Positions 1-10,751 of a stretch of DNA of 64,000 bases are shown here, piece by piece. Under the pieces are notes generated by a model. It did not search any database and was not told the origin of the DNA. It saw only the letters and a program-made list of their open reading frames with translations. Position numbers and translations under genes: made by a program. Position 1 is the stretch's first letter, and each line of letters opens with the position of its first letter. Origin of the DNA: Phoronis australis (Eukaryota; Phoronida; Phoronidae); assembly GCA_002633005.1 (NCBI GenBank), contig NMRA01000037.1, forward strand, positions 592,703-656,702. The letters run 5' to 3'.

Positions 1-121
1 CCTCCCGACCTCCCCCCATTCGGTGCTATGCGCATCTACAATCGTGGTTCAGTTTGCGCAAATGCTTCCAGCCGGACAAAATGTTGGGCCCCCCCCTTGT
101 CATATCCTAGATCCGCCACTG
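1..121 (-). repeat. Right end of a CAGTGGCGGATC-terminated repeat element
   Basis: The block ends in ctagatccgccactg, the inverted form of the terminus cagtggcggatctag, after a run of C. Read on the minus strand it matches the element at 28654-28759 almost base for base, including the phrase ttttgtccggctg. It is cut by the left edge of the window. This is a dispersed family with terminal inverted repeats and no visible coding capacity. Confidence 0.75.
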
Positions 122-386
122 CGAGAGGACACATTTACCGAATTCTCCAAAACATAATTAGTTTTGTTCAAACAAATATAAGAATTGCAATAAAGTGAAA
201 CATCTTAATTTGTACAAAATCTACATTGGCTGTACTTCGGGAGCAACTTTTCTGATATGCAGCATTGTGTGTTTAATTAACTCTGCATATCGGAAAATCT
301 ACATTACATACATCCCTGATTTAATCAGGCGACACCTTATCATCCCATATTTTCTTTGCGGCTTTTGGTGCCACGAGGGATCCCGG

Positions 387-440
387 CAGTGGCGGATCTA
401 TGGGGGTTCAGATGGTTTAAGCCCCCCCCTCGGGCCAGGA
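387..440 (+). repeat. Left end of a CAGTGGCGGATC-terminated element
   Basis: Begins cagtggcggatcta followed by G and C runs, the same terminus as at 28654. No matching right end lies close by. The next inverted terminus ends at 2990 and encloses a hAT transposase relic (1456-1690), so this could be the left end of a larger, decayed element. I see no target-site duplication for that pairing. Confidence 0.6.
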
Positions 441-1455
441 CCCAAAATTAAAAAAAAACGTCTCCAGCAAAACAAAAACGGTACCGCCAGCGTGTGTAAA
501 CCCCAAGTAAATCAACTTAATAATATATTTTTTTGCATTGTGACTTGCTGTTATGAAAATCAACGCATTTCGAGTCTTCGTGGCTCATCGGCAAAACCCC
601 GAAGATCAATTGTGCGCGCGCTTCCGTAGACACTTCTGAAGTCGCCAAGCATTTTAGATGGATCCACCGCTGAAAGAGCAGCTCTATAACTGATTTCTTT
701 AGTAACTAGTTTCTTTACTCTAAGATATGTTTTGATTTGATTAGGGGAAATACTGTGGTGCCGCAACCTTGATATTCAGGTGAATTGACGTGCAACGTTT
801 TTACCTCATCTGTCATGCCATGTCATCCTATTACACCCCACACGTTTGTAACTCGAATTTGACTGGTGTATAGTAAAGTTGTCTTGCGCAATATCATACA
901 GTGTACATGCACATGTAATACTTTTGAAAAAAAAATCGTTTTCCGAAGAATTGCTATTGTGGCGGGCGCCGTGGTCTGGTCGCGAGTCTGTTTGAAGATG
1001 CACTTTAACAAGTTATAACTATACAAGGAATGACCAAGGGGGAACTCACTTTGACAAAGTGACCGCATTCGCGAACAGTGTACAGTACCAGAAATTGCGG
1101 GGAGGCTGTACTTCACACAACAAAGTCTTGCGGGACTCGTGCGATGTTCAATAGGCCTCCTGAGCCCTAGTGTCGACCTCAACACCTACCGTCTTTCCAC
1201 CTGCAATAAGCACCACTGCCGTTTTCTATACTGGAAATTTCCGCAGAAAGGCCCACCCGACGAAACGCCCATGCCCATGGGCATTTATTTGATGTTAGTA
1301 CTTCGGGTTTTAAGCGTTCAAGACATTGGGACGTTTATTTCGAAAATTGCTAGAGATGCAAATGGGTCCTGGGACACATCGTCAAGGTTTGAAGTAGTCC
1401 ATGATAAACGGATCAAGTTTAGTTGCGCATGCTGTAAGTCTTTTGAATGGACTTG

Positions 1456-1690
1456 GTAACCTCAAGGAGCTTAGTGCCAACTGAGCTGCGAAACGAGATG
1501 CTGACATTGTAGAGGCGTACAAGCTCATTTACACAACAGTTGACGAAGTGCAAGTGTTGGGAACAAACATCGAAGATGTCTGGGTAGAATGGTTCCAAGA
1601 GGAGCAAACCATTGGATCCGATATACAGATTCCTCGGCAGTCTAGACAACAGAAAGATAGGACCAACGGTCCTGGAAAAACACCCAGGTA
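1456..1690 (+). pseudogene. Relic of a hAT-type (TTF zinc-finger/DUF4371-like) transposase
   Basis: In one frame the sequence reads NLKELSAN, a stop, then AAKRDADIVEAYKLIY, a Val/Trp-rich stretch (VWVEWFQEE) and RQSRQQKDRTNG before a stop at about 1690. The order K-x-DADIVEAY, then an acidic Trp/Phe segment, then a proline/arginine segment (IPRQSRQQ) is the pattern I associate with the mid-region of hAT transposases of the DUF4371 type, in which Asp and Ala around ADIVEAY are typical. The internal stop, the loss of frame after 1690 and the absence of N-terminal zinc-finger and C-terminal dimerisation regions show a fragment. It sits between inverted termini at 387 and 2990. Family naming is from recognition of the motif order, not a search. 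Confidence 0.5.
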
Positions 1691-2061
1691 ATAAGTTATA
1701 ATTCTACACAGTTTGTATATAATGTCGGCTTTTTATGCTTGTGTACAATGAAAACGAAATTGAAATTATTCTTGGACATGCCAATTTAACCCAGTACAGC
1801 AGAGGGTCTACGAGCGCACAGAAACTGATTCTGGTTTGGATTTCCACTTGAGTCTATCTGCTTCATATCCAAAATCTTAGTTAAATCTGTACTCAATACT
1901 TGTTTCTTCCAGTGCCTGCTACAGAACGGTGCGAAAACCCTTCCAAGACAACTTCTCGCAGCAGTTGACCACCAGATGTATAGACTACACGTATGAGCAA
2001 CCACTGGGGATTAAAAAGTGAGATGTTTTCAATTCAATTTTTTTTTGCAAAGTACGCTTTA

Positions 2062-2352
2062 GGTCTCGCGACGGACCAGGCCAGCTTGATTTGTGCAGAT
2101 ATCGAGTTTCAGTGTACTTCTGGTCCCTCGGCGAACTAGTCTTGTGCCTTGTAAAACTATTTATCTCAGCCAGTACTGTTTGGTCCCGCGACAGATCGAC
2201 TATTTTTATAGGGATAACAAGCACAGGTGTACTTTTGGTCTCGTGACGGACCAGGCCAGAGTTTTTGTGTACTCTCAGTGTACATCTGGTCCCTCTTCGA
2301 ACTGCTCCTGTATATCTTTTCACCACGGTGTACAGAATGTTTTGGTTTCGTG
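2062..2352. repeat. Degenerate ~58-bp minisatellite, six units
   Basis: Units begin with variants of tggtcccgcgac at 2062, 2121, 2181, 2236, 2287 and 2343, spaced 51-60 bp. Units alternate: ggtctcgcgacggaccagg at 2062 recurs as ggtctcgtgacggaccagg near 2237, and tggtccctcggcgaact at 2121 recurs as tggtccctcttcgaact at 2287, giving a higher-order period near 170 bp. The minus strand stays open for 141 codons across it, with repeated Ser-Arg-Asp triplets, but nothing else supports coding. Confidence 0.7.
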
Positions 2353-2949
2353 AAATTGTTTTCAGATGATTTGTTTCCTGATACATTTGACGTTTTTCAA
2401 TTGTTGTCAACGTGATTCAGCTTAATAAAATGATACTTAAATGTTTATTGTCGCTTATTATTAAAATTTAATAATAGACTATGAGCTGAGAGCACTATCG
2501 TTCGCCAGTTTTTCTCGTAACGAGACAGAACACATGTTTATTTCTGGACTAACAGTACAGGTCTTCGTTCTTAAACAGCTTGAGGCTGTTGCGATCATTT
2601 GATATTCAAGATTTTATGCCCCGTCGATGCTCCTTATGCTCTTGAATATTTGGTAGTTGTCTAAACCCCTGTATACACACCACAATTTTTCGTATGCTAA
2701 AAAGGTGTGTGCAAGCAGATGTTCCAACACAATATTTTGCTGGTGATGTGACTCGTAGCCAGATGTGCACATTAATATGGTTTCACGAAACTTATGAGCC
2801 AAGTTCATGTGACGAAATCGAGAAGGGTTTTTAATTATCTTAAGAAAAACTCCAGGGACATGTTAAGTGCCAGAAAGGTACCAGGATGCATGGAAATTTC
2901 ACTGTTTGGCTACAAAAACACAACGCCTCGGATTTGACCATTGCGGGAA

Positions 2950-2990
2950 TCCTAACCCCCCCCCTTACTGAAAACGTAGATCCGCCACTG
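2950..2990. repeat. Right end of a CAGTGGCGGATC-family element
   Basis: A C run followed by tagatccgccactg, the exact inverse of the terminus at 387. The two could bracket one 2.6-kb element or be separate fragments. The flanking bases (cccgg left of 387, gcact right of 2990) do not form a target-site duplication. Confidence 0.6.
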
Positions 2991-3557
2991 GCACTTTGAC
3001 ACCAATACCGTTCAGTTTCATTGGTATTTGCGAAGTTTCATGATAGAGAACCTGGCAAGGCGCACCGTTGCATTCTAACCAGACGCCCGTTTCACAGTGA
3101 CTTTACCAACACAGAAATGGCGTTCCTCCACAACTTCATGCACGCCTCACCAGCTGTATATTCGTTGTCTCAATCCAACGGCGCGTGATGTTTTCGCGGC
3201 TGGAACAACCCAACGACTCCTGTGAACACGGGTCACGAACTTTTCGCATGACTCAGTGCTGCCACGCGAGTCAGCCAGTCGCGTTTTTCAAATGTGTGAG
3301 CGTTTTTCATAATTTCAGGACCGTGTTAGTGAGGTGAGCCTACAAGTCCACTAGCACGTTTTGATGAGTGCTTGTATGTGTTCAACGGCGACGGCTTGCT
3401 AATACATATTAGTAGCACGTTACGGCGTTTTCCCGTTGATCCCAACTTGTTCGATTCTACAGCCCAACAACAAGTTGAGAGGATGACCCCTCAGTGTAGC
3501 CAATATCTTACACGACTGATTAACTTCATTCTGGCATTTATGGTTGGAGGGCCAGCT
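2991..3557. other. Gene-free stretch
   Basis: I see no conserved coding pattern. The longest + frame (from 3372) has no recognisable domain and runs into the foldback repeat at 3558. Confidence 0.5.
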
Positions 3558-3809
3558 CTGGCCCGTTCCAACAAAACTGACTTAGCTAAGGCAGATCTTA
3601 ATTTTTAGTAAATTTTAAGATAAAATTTAAATTTGTCTAGAGACTGTTTTAAGAAAGAGACCTTAAGTTTGAATTACGTTTTTGATAAAAGTTCAATCTT
3701 AATTTTAGCTGTCTGGCCGGATGTGGAAGTTTCAAAGTATGGAAGTTAAGACAAATCTTAGACTTAAGTAAAAAATGAACTTAAGTCAGTTTCTTGGAAC
3801 GGGCCCCAG
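3558..3809. repeat. Foldback/MITE-like element with ~25-bp inverted ends
   Basis: The left end ctggcccgttccaa plus aaaactgacttag is mirrored at the right end as aagtcagtttcttggaa plus cgggccccag. The AT-rich interior also has inverted-repeat character (cttaattttta and related words on both arms). Length is about 252 bp with no open frame. I see no clear target-site duplication, so superfamily is unknown. Confidence 0.65.
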
Positions 3810-4432
3810 ATCTCCAAATAAGATCGTATCTAGCCTGACTGGCCGGGCTGTGCTGTTAAAAACAAAAGTTAAATTATAACATATTGAACATATACCAATA
3901 GCATTTCTGAATTCCTCGTCAATTGCTGATCATGTTTAGTTTTTGAATCGGCAAAATCGCCCAACTACAACCGAAGTTATGGCAATCTATTCCCTCCGAA
4001 CGTACCTGAATTCGCTCTGGGTTTGACTGTGTTCACACGTGGTCTGTAATAAGCCTGGTAGATAATTGGCCTGTCTGTTGTCATACCAGACAAAAGACTG
4101 TGCTTGACAGTTAACAATGGAGCTAAATGTTATCACACGCTCACAACCCTCTACGTCTGGTAAAGTCACTGAACGGGAGAACGCCGCAATGTTAACAGGA
4201 AAAAGGTGTATTAAAATCTGACCACCGGAAATGGGTTAAAACTAGGTCATTTCCAAAAGGCCGCCACGTCATTTCGAAATCACTATAAACAGATATAACG
4301 TCTACAATAATTGTAATAGAGACATACTTTTTGGTTCTCACTGGTGGGTAAAATTCAGATATAATGAGCATTTGATACGAAATTCAAGATGGCGGCTAAA
4401 ATTTAAGAAGTTCAACGAAAAATCACTGATTT

Positions 4433-4735
4433 CAGGGGCGGATCCGGGATTTTGAGTTGGGGGGGCAGGGCACGGGAATAACCAGAATTTCGACAGATGC
4501 GTGCGCCCAGTCTAAAATGTGGGGACGAAGAGGCCTCGAATGTTTGGCGGGGTTGCGGACCTGTTGACTAAAAAAAACGGTAAACGAGGTTTGTTCAGTT
4601 TGTTCAGGGCTTATGCGTTGTTTATTCACCCCCGACGAGCCCCTGCTTGCGCGCACCCGAACTCCCAAGTGGTATCTGGTAGAATTTTAGGGAGGCCATG
4701 GCCCCCTTNCCCCCCCCCCCCTAAGTCCGCCACTG
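4433..4735. mobile_element. CAGGGGCGGATC-family MITE with 5-bp target duplication
   Basis: Left terminus caggggcggatccggg, right terminus ctaagtccgccactg, 303 bp, with G and C tracts just inside each end. The five bases gattt lie immediately outside both ends (4428-4432 and 4736-4740), as expected for a transposition target duplication. The single N at 4709 lies in the C tract. No transposase is encoded, so it is non-autonomous. A CAG(G/T)G terminus is common in hAT-like elements, but 5-bp duplications are unusual for that group, so the superfamily is left open. Confidence 0.8.
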
Positions 4736-5043
4736 GATTTGTCCATTATGCAATATCTTATCCCCAAAAACGAAAGTATGATTAGATGCGACTGGTTTCT
4801 GATTGAATGATCTTAAAACATTTAGATGTGACTGAATTCTGACTGAATTATTTTAAATGTGAACAATGCATGTAAACTTAAGCAGTCAAACATTTAATCC
4901 AAAGCATTAGCTTGACATAAAAGTCACAAAAATGGTCTAGTGTATATTTTTGCCACTGGTTTTTATTTAAAAATCCAAATAAAGAAACTAGAAACCCAGG
5001 GCAAAATGCCAAAATCAGTGATCGAGCCATTTAACAAACACTA

Positions 5044-6770
5044 ATGAGATCGCTAAAAAGCGCAGGCGGCTTGACTCATGGCAATAAGATGGCAGAGGAG
5101 CAGCGACCATTGAATAGAGTGTCGGCCCCCATAACGTCAGAACTGAACATCGGCTTGCAGTACTTCAATGACCTCACGTACACAACAAGGGAACAACACA
5201 AAGAAGCAACTGGTGCCAGAATTGAAAGAGATACATGCGATCTTGCCAAGATACGCACAAAACTGACCACTTTTCCACCCATCTCCTTACATCCTGCGCT
5301 ACGCAATGTCGCCAGTGGTTTTGTCGCCACCGAAAACGTCAACGAGCCCAAGTATGAACCTGTCGAGAACAAAGTCATTAAGAGAATGGTCGGACAAGTT
5401 CCGTTTTCTTTCTCTTCTAAGAGAAAAGAGTATTGCTATGTGAAACGCAGCTGCTGTCCAGATTGGCTCATGACAGAGCCATCTATCCTAACTTGCTCCT
5501 TCAGCAATTACTGGTGGTATTCCGGTCGAGTGGCTTGTTTCCAGAGGAAGTTCTTACCCACCGTCCCTCCTTGAGGACAACCTGTCTCAAAAGCTCATGC
5601 ACGTGAAGAAGCACCGAACTCCACACCTTCAGTCCACCTCCAGACTGAAATGTTGTGCTTGATGGGGGATCTTCGATGCAAAAGCTCAAATGGAAAGAGG
5701 GAGATACAAGAGAAACCTTGCCAGAGCATATGCTGTCTTAACAGTAAAACACTATGAAACAGTCACTGTTGTCTTTGATGGCTACGGTGCAGGTTCTTCT
5801 ATAAAGGATAACACTCAGCAGAGACAGGTACAGATCAGCAGCTATGCGACTGTGAACTTCACCGGAGGCAGCAAATTTGATGGAAAAAGCGCCGAAACTC
5901 TTATTAGTCGGCAGTAACAAGCAGCTATTGATAGCCTAATAAGTGACCAGCCGCAGAAAGTGGGATCCACAGCCATTCAGGCAGAAGGGGGCGCTGGTGT
6001 GGACATTGCAAAAAGACAGCACTTACATGTAATAGTACAAATATGCATTGCTTCAGAGTAATCGACGAGGGCACTAACCTAGTGTCCCATTACAGTATGG
6101 CTGACAGGAAAATTCTATATTTCAGAATAGACAAGTCAATAACCAATCTGAAAGTGTACGACATAAAATAGATGAAGTGTGTGCTAGGGATTAAGTTGTG
6201 TACCCAGCTACTATTCCTGCATTCCTTCACAGGATGCGACTCAACGTTTCTCGTGTAAGCCGTTGGAAAGAAATTAGTCTTTCAGAAACTCGTGAAAAAA
6301 GACCGAATCTTCCAGACGTCTGCAGAAAGGTGTGAGCCCCTCTGAGATAGAGGACCTTAGCAGTCAAGCGATGGTCGCAATGTTTGGTAGGGAGAGGACG
6401 TGTTCTCTGGCAACCACATGTCACAACATACTCACCAAGAAGGTTGCTACTGCTTAGTCTTTCATTACTCTCAACGGAATCAGCCACCAGGTGTCATTGT
6501 CTCCGAGAGTACTAACAGGTCATGGTTTGGATGATGATAGCAAATGACATGAATCCTCTTGACTGGGACTAGAGACCTGAAGGCAGTCGATTCATACCCC
6601 TCATGGCCGTCATGAATGCTGCACTAGATGCTCTCCTGAAGACGATGCACTGCAACTGCACCACAACTTGTAGTATTCCCCTTTGCAGTTGCGGATATAA
6701 TGGGCTTGCATTTACATCTGCAAGTGAATTGTGCCAAGCTTCATGCTGTGACAATCAAGAGAAGGCAGTG
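5044..6770 (+). pseudogene. Dead gene with FEN/XPG-nuclease-like motifs and a Cys-rich tail
   Basis: Pieces of one protein appear in order on + but in different frames. 5044-5400: long N-terminal segment (NRVSAPITSELNIGLQYFND, later NVASGFVATENVN). 5470-5560: AIYPNLLLQQLLVVFRS. 5660-5710: GGSSMQKLKWKEGDT. 5705-5830: ARAYAVLTVKHYETVTVVFDGYGAG and SSIKDNTQQRQ. 5960-6070: QAEGGAGVDIAK then VIDEGTN. 6170-6240: KVYDIK, stop, MKCVLGIKLCTQLLFLHSFTGCD. 6603-6770: ALDALLKTMHCNCTTTCSIPLCSCGYNG and CQASCCDNQEKA. The motif series VVFDG, QAEGxAD, DTDLL-like and TGCD resembles the acidic motifs of FEN/XPG/Asteroid-type nucleases, and the tail is Cys-rich. I know this as a multicopy, transposon-associated animal gene family. 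Several frameshifts and in-frame stops (e.g. before QAAIDSLIS and inside KVYDIK-MKC) show it is not functional. The nuclease assignment is inference from motif order. Confidence 0.7.
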
Positions 6771-7489
6771 TGGCCTGGTGTGATAGGTGCCCGCTTTCTT
6801 CCCGTTTTGATGCATGTTTTTAAGTATTCGTTGTTTATTATTGCTTATGGTATTTGTATGTACAATTTTTTATCTTCATTATAACCGTTTAAATTGCCTG
6901 TAAGTTTATTTTCTTAATATTTTTTGAAAGCTGTCACAGATAACATGTTGCTGATAGGCACTGTAAACCTTTGACAAAAACAAACAGGTTGACAGGCTTC
7001 GAACGGACGGACGGGCGGCAAAGTATTTCTTTGTTTGATCTGAGAGACTAACAAATGGTTAAACATGGCGACCATTTACTGGGCATTGCAGTATTTGCAA
7101 AACACGAACAAACATGAGACTGCCTTGAAGTGGCAAGCATACTTGTTAATTATCAAGTTGAAAATATTCGTCTGTGAGAAAATATTTTTAAGTTACTATG
7201 AACCCTTTTACTGCTGTAAATGTGGTCCTGACTTGTGTTTCACTAGAACTAGAGACACTTTCCGGACCTTGAGACGAAGTGAGTATTCGTTATTGGTTGA
7301 GATCAGGCTGGTTAAAAGATACCAAACCCTGTTTTTGACTATTAATAAATATTTAGGACGACATTCCCATCCAGTTGTCATCGATAATCCTAAAAATTAA
7401 AAAATAGCTGTTAACTCTTTACAAAGTCTGCTAAACGGGCAAGCGTGACCTACGCTTTTGGCGAGTTGCACAATAACTGTAGGGAAGAC

Positions 7490-8170
7490 CGTTTTAAATC
7501 AGTTTCAGTTGGTACCTCGAATATGTAATCTAGCTCAAATTTTCAATGCTATACGGTGGTTGATATTTTTGGGGGTTTCTGGCGGGCACAACTCAGAGTA
7601 TATTTTGTCTGTCATGAGACATTTAGTGATCAGTGACATGACTGTATTGAATCACGTGGAATTGGTTTTTTGTAGAACCTCGAAAGTATGAGCTAGCTCA
7701 TTTTTGGCGATTCTTAGAGTTTCTGGTGGACCCTTTCCAGAGTGCAATTTGTCTGTCCTGGGTCATTCGCATGGTTTTCAGTGCGGTAATATTGTTCGTT
7801 TGAAATCAGTTTTTGCTGGTACCTCAAATATTTAATCTAGCTCAAATTTTCAATGGCATATGGTGGTTGACATTATTGGGGGGGTTTCTGGTGGGCACAA
7901 CCCAGAGTGTATTTTGACTATCATGGGGCATTTAGTGATCAGTGAAATATATTGAATCACATGGAATTGGTTTTTGTGGTACTTCGAATGTATGGGGTAG
8001 CTCATTTTTTTTGGGGGGGGGTCCTTTTTGGTTTCTGCGGATCCATTCCAGAGCCGTGCAATTTGTCTGCCATGGGTCATTCGGTGTTCAGGGATGTACG
8101 ATTGCTCGTTTTAAATCAGTTTTGGCCGGTACCTTGTATATCTATAGACTAGCTCATTTTCGCCCCTTTG
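7490..8170. repeat. 152-bp tandem satellite, four full units and part of a fifth
   Basis: Units start near 7499, 7650, 7802, 7954 and 8112. Each carries a ggtacctcgaatat-like word, then a (t)ctagctca word, a g-run with tttctggtggg, a tttgtctgtcatg-like word and tttagtgatcag. Odd and even units resemble each other more closely (for example caaattttcaatg only in units 1 and 3), so the array is a dimeric higher-order repeat of about 304 bp. Short open frames across it are by-products of the repeat. Confidence 0.8.
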
Positions 8171-10599
8171 TGAGGTCCCCAGAGGAGATGGCACCCAGAG
8201 TGCAGACAACAGCAGACGTCCATTTCCGTATAAATTGAGGTGGACTCTAATTGCTTCCATGGTCAGATGTTGATACCTCGTACATCTATGCTAAGTGCTC
8301 TGAGCGGCTAGTCTAGCGTGGGGTGCTGATGGTAATTAATGGTCGCGAAAGTGTGGGTGATTGCAATGACGCCGTAGAAGTAGCAGAGTTACAAATGTGA
8401 AATGATGGTTCTAATAGTCATTCTCATAATCTCACCCTCAGGGCAGTGTATAAATATATGCGCACGGACTTGTTTCATACGACATGACTGCTTGGATCTA
8501 CTCATTATTCATCGAAATCAGACAGCTCATTTCCATACCTATTGTGTTCCTTATAGGACAGTTGTAATTAAGTGAAAATAATTTAGAGCACCCAAAGAAG
8601 AAAAAAAAACATTCCCCTGGTTTGGAAGAGGCACTCTTTTCATCGAATGGACACAGTGTAGTTGATAAACTTTTGGTATTGTTAGTAGTAAATTGTTAAA
8701 GGAACTTTTACGTTCCTTGCATTTTTAAAAAAATGCAAGGGAGAAGGCGATGTTTTGTCAGGTTTTTGACCGTAAGAGTAACATAGACAAAGGCCCGCAT
8801 GGAACCGCAGACTTAACCATCAGGGAAAATCGTATGTGGGTGATTGATGCCCTTAAATGTTTGTCAGGATTTGAAGGCAATCGATGGGACTATTCATTCC
8901 AAATATGAGCAAGAAATAGGACGAGACCGATGTTATAATAAGTAAACAAAAAATTCACTAGAACAAATGTGGAGACTTCCATCATAAGGGCAGCGAATTT
9001 ATCAAACAATCTGCGCTGTTATTACCTTGAATTCCGTTAAAGACCCTGACTGGGTGCATGATAACCCAGCAATACAGATTTTGGAGGCCAGATACAAGCG
9101 AAACTAATATTAGGTTCGTATTTCCTGAGGTTATAGCAACATGACTGGGATAAACACACAGGAACCATGGCATCTGACGTGTGTAAAAAGGTCGTAAGTA
9201 TACACAGTGGTCGATATCTCATTTTGCGCGAAAGTTGATCCCAGCCGAGGAGTTAGTCAAGTTTCTTTATACACTCTGACACAGCACCACCTATATTGAA
9301 AAGTAGACCTCTGGAAACACGATGAACGACACACGGAATTCCGTGTGTGGGCATCAATGCGCATGCTTGGTCGGAAGTATACCGATCACATCGCCACCAC
9401 TTGCACACGCCTTTATGTACTGTACTTGTTTGGGCTCAAGCCACTGGATTGGGGTGCCTTTGATTTTGTCTACTTAGAGCACTTCCCTTTTTAATAATTT
9501 GCAACTATTCAAGTCAAAGGTGGTCGCCATACTACGTTAGAGCAAACTGAAAGGGGTTTCCCAGATTTCAACCAAAGGGAATGACTGAATGTTATGATGT
9601 CGGTTTCATTACTTTAACCGATGAGAAGTCATGTTAAGAAACATTCCACAGCGCTACCTTTCGTATCACCGTTAAAGGGTGTAGTTTCTTTAGCAATGAC
9701 TACATTCCTTCGGGTGAACGCCCTCGTTCGGCCAAACGCCCACTCTTGAATTGTCTAAATATTCACTTTTTTAAGTCAATACTTTTCTTTAAGCAAATCT
9801 TTCGCGCACAACGTTCTTAATGGACGAGCCATCCGATCACGCTGAAGTCAGTATAACCATAGATATTAGTAAAGAGATTCGCGACTCCGTGAAGTCTCGC
9901 GGCCTAACGCAAAAGTACGTGAGCAGGATTCAAAACTTCCGGTCTCATGGCTAAGCACAATAACGAAGGTGAACTTTGGTTTTTATTTCGCGCACATCAA
10001 GCAATATTTTTGAGATTGAAATTAATTTGTTGTGTTTAATGCAAACTAAATCGCGTATGCGAGCCATTCAAGTCGGATTATTGCTACGAAACGTGTCGGA
10101 ATTAAATTGACAATTTGTTTTTGATCGGCCCGCCTGCTGGCAATGTTCAACACACGAATCGAGGCGTTTGGCCCAATGAAAAGGTTGAGCTAAATGGATA
10201 ATTCTTTTCACTAGTTGAATTCTCAGTCATTTACGATGAAATTTAATTTTGTGAATTTGTATGAATTTTGGCTCGACCTAAATGTAGTTTCTCATTCGTC
10301 ACTACGTCTACAATACATAAGCCATGGTTTATCAATATATCCAAAATTCAGCAAGAGCGAAATTTTGCCATTTTTCGTGATTTTCAGCTGATATATATTA
10401 GCATGAAAAGTGGTGGAAAATGAAAAGTATGCCAGCGAAATATTTAAACTTTCTTCTTTAAATTGATATCCGTTTCAACAAATGGGGGCATTCATGAATA
10501 TTTTTAAAAATCGAAGTACTGCAGCACTTAAGAAGGGGATAAATTTTCAGTTGCTAAATGGCCATTACTGAACCGATTTTATTTAATGATATGTATATC
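8171..10599. other. Gene-free stretch with short palindromes
   Basis: No conserved exon recognised. Two perfect inverted repeats stand out: ccttgcattttt paired with aaaaatgcaagg at 8715-8740, and the 18-bp palindrome cacacggaattccgtgtg at 9330-9347. Open frames here are short and without recognisable motifs. Confidence 0.45.
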
Positions 10600-10751
10600 C
10601 AGGGGCGGATCCCTGATTTTGTGTTAGGGGGACCAGAGAAGAGTATTAGCCAGGATTTTGTCATTCAGACATTGACACTCCCTATCTGCCAAATGGAATC
10701 TGAGGGAATTTTAGGGGAGGGGGGTGTAGCCCCCTTCTAAATCTGCTATTG
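10600..10751. mobile_element. Short CAGGGGCGGATC-family MITE
   Basis: Starts caggggcggatccctg and ends aaatctgctattg, a decayed form of the (t)ccgccactg terminus. G and C tracts lie inside the ends. Flanks are atatc (10595-10599) and atgtc (10752-10756), a 5-bp target duplication with one mismatch. At 152 bp it equals the copy at 50899-51051. Confidence 0.7.

Noticed and set aside
195-629. 144-codon + frame near the left edge
   Set aside because: It crosses a repeat terminus (387-440), has no recognisable motif, and has the composition of translated repeat sequence.
7942-8238. 98-codon + frame
   Set aside because: It is a translation of the 152-bp satellite.
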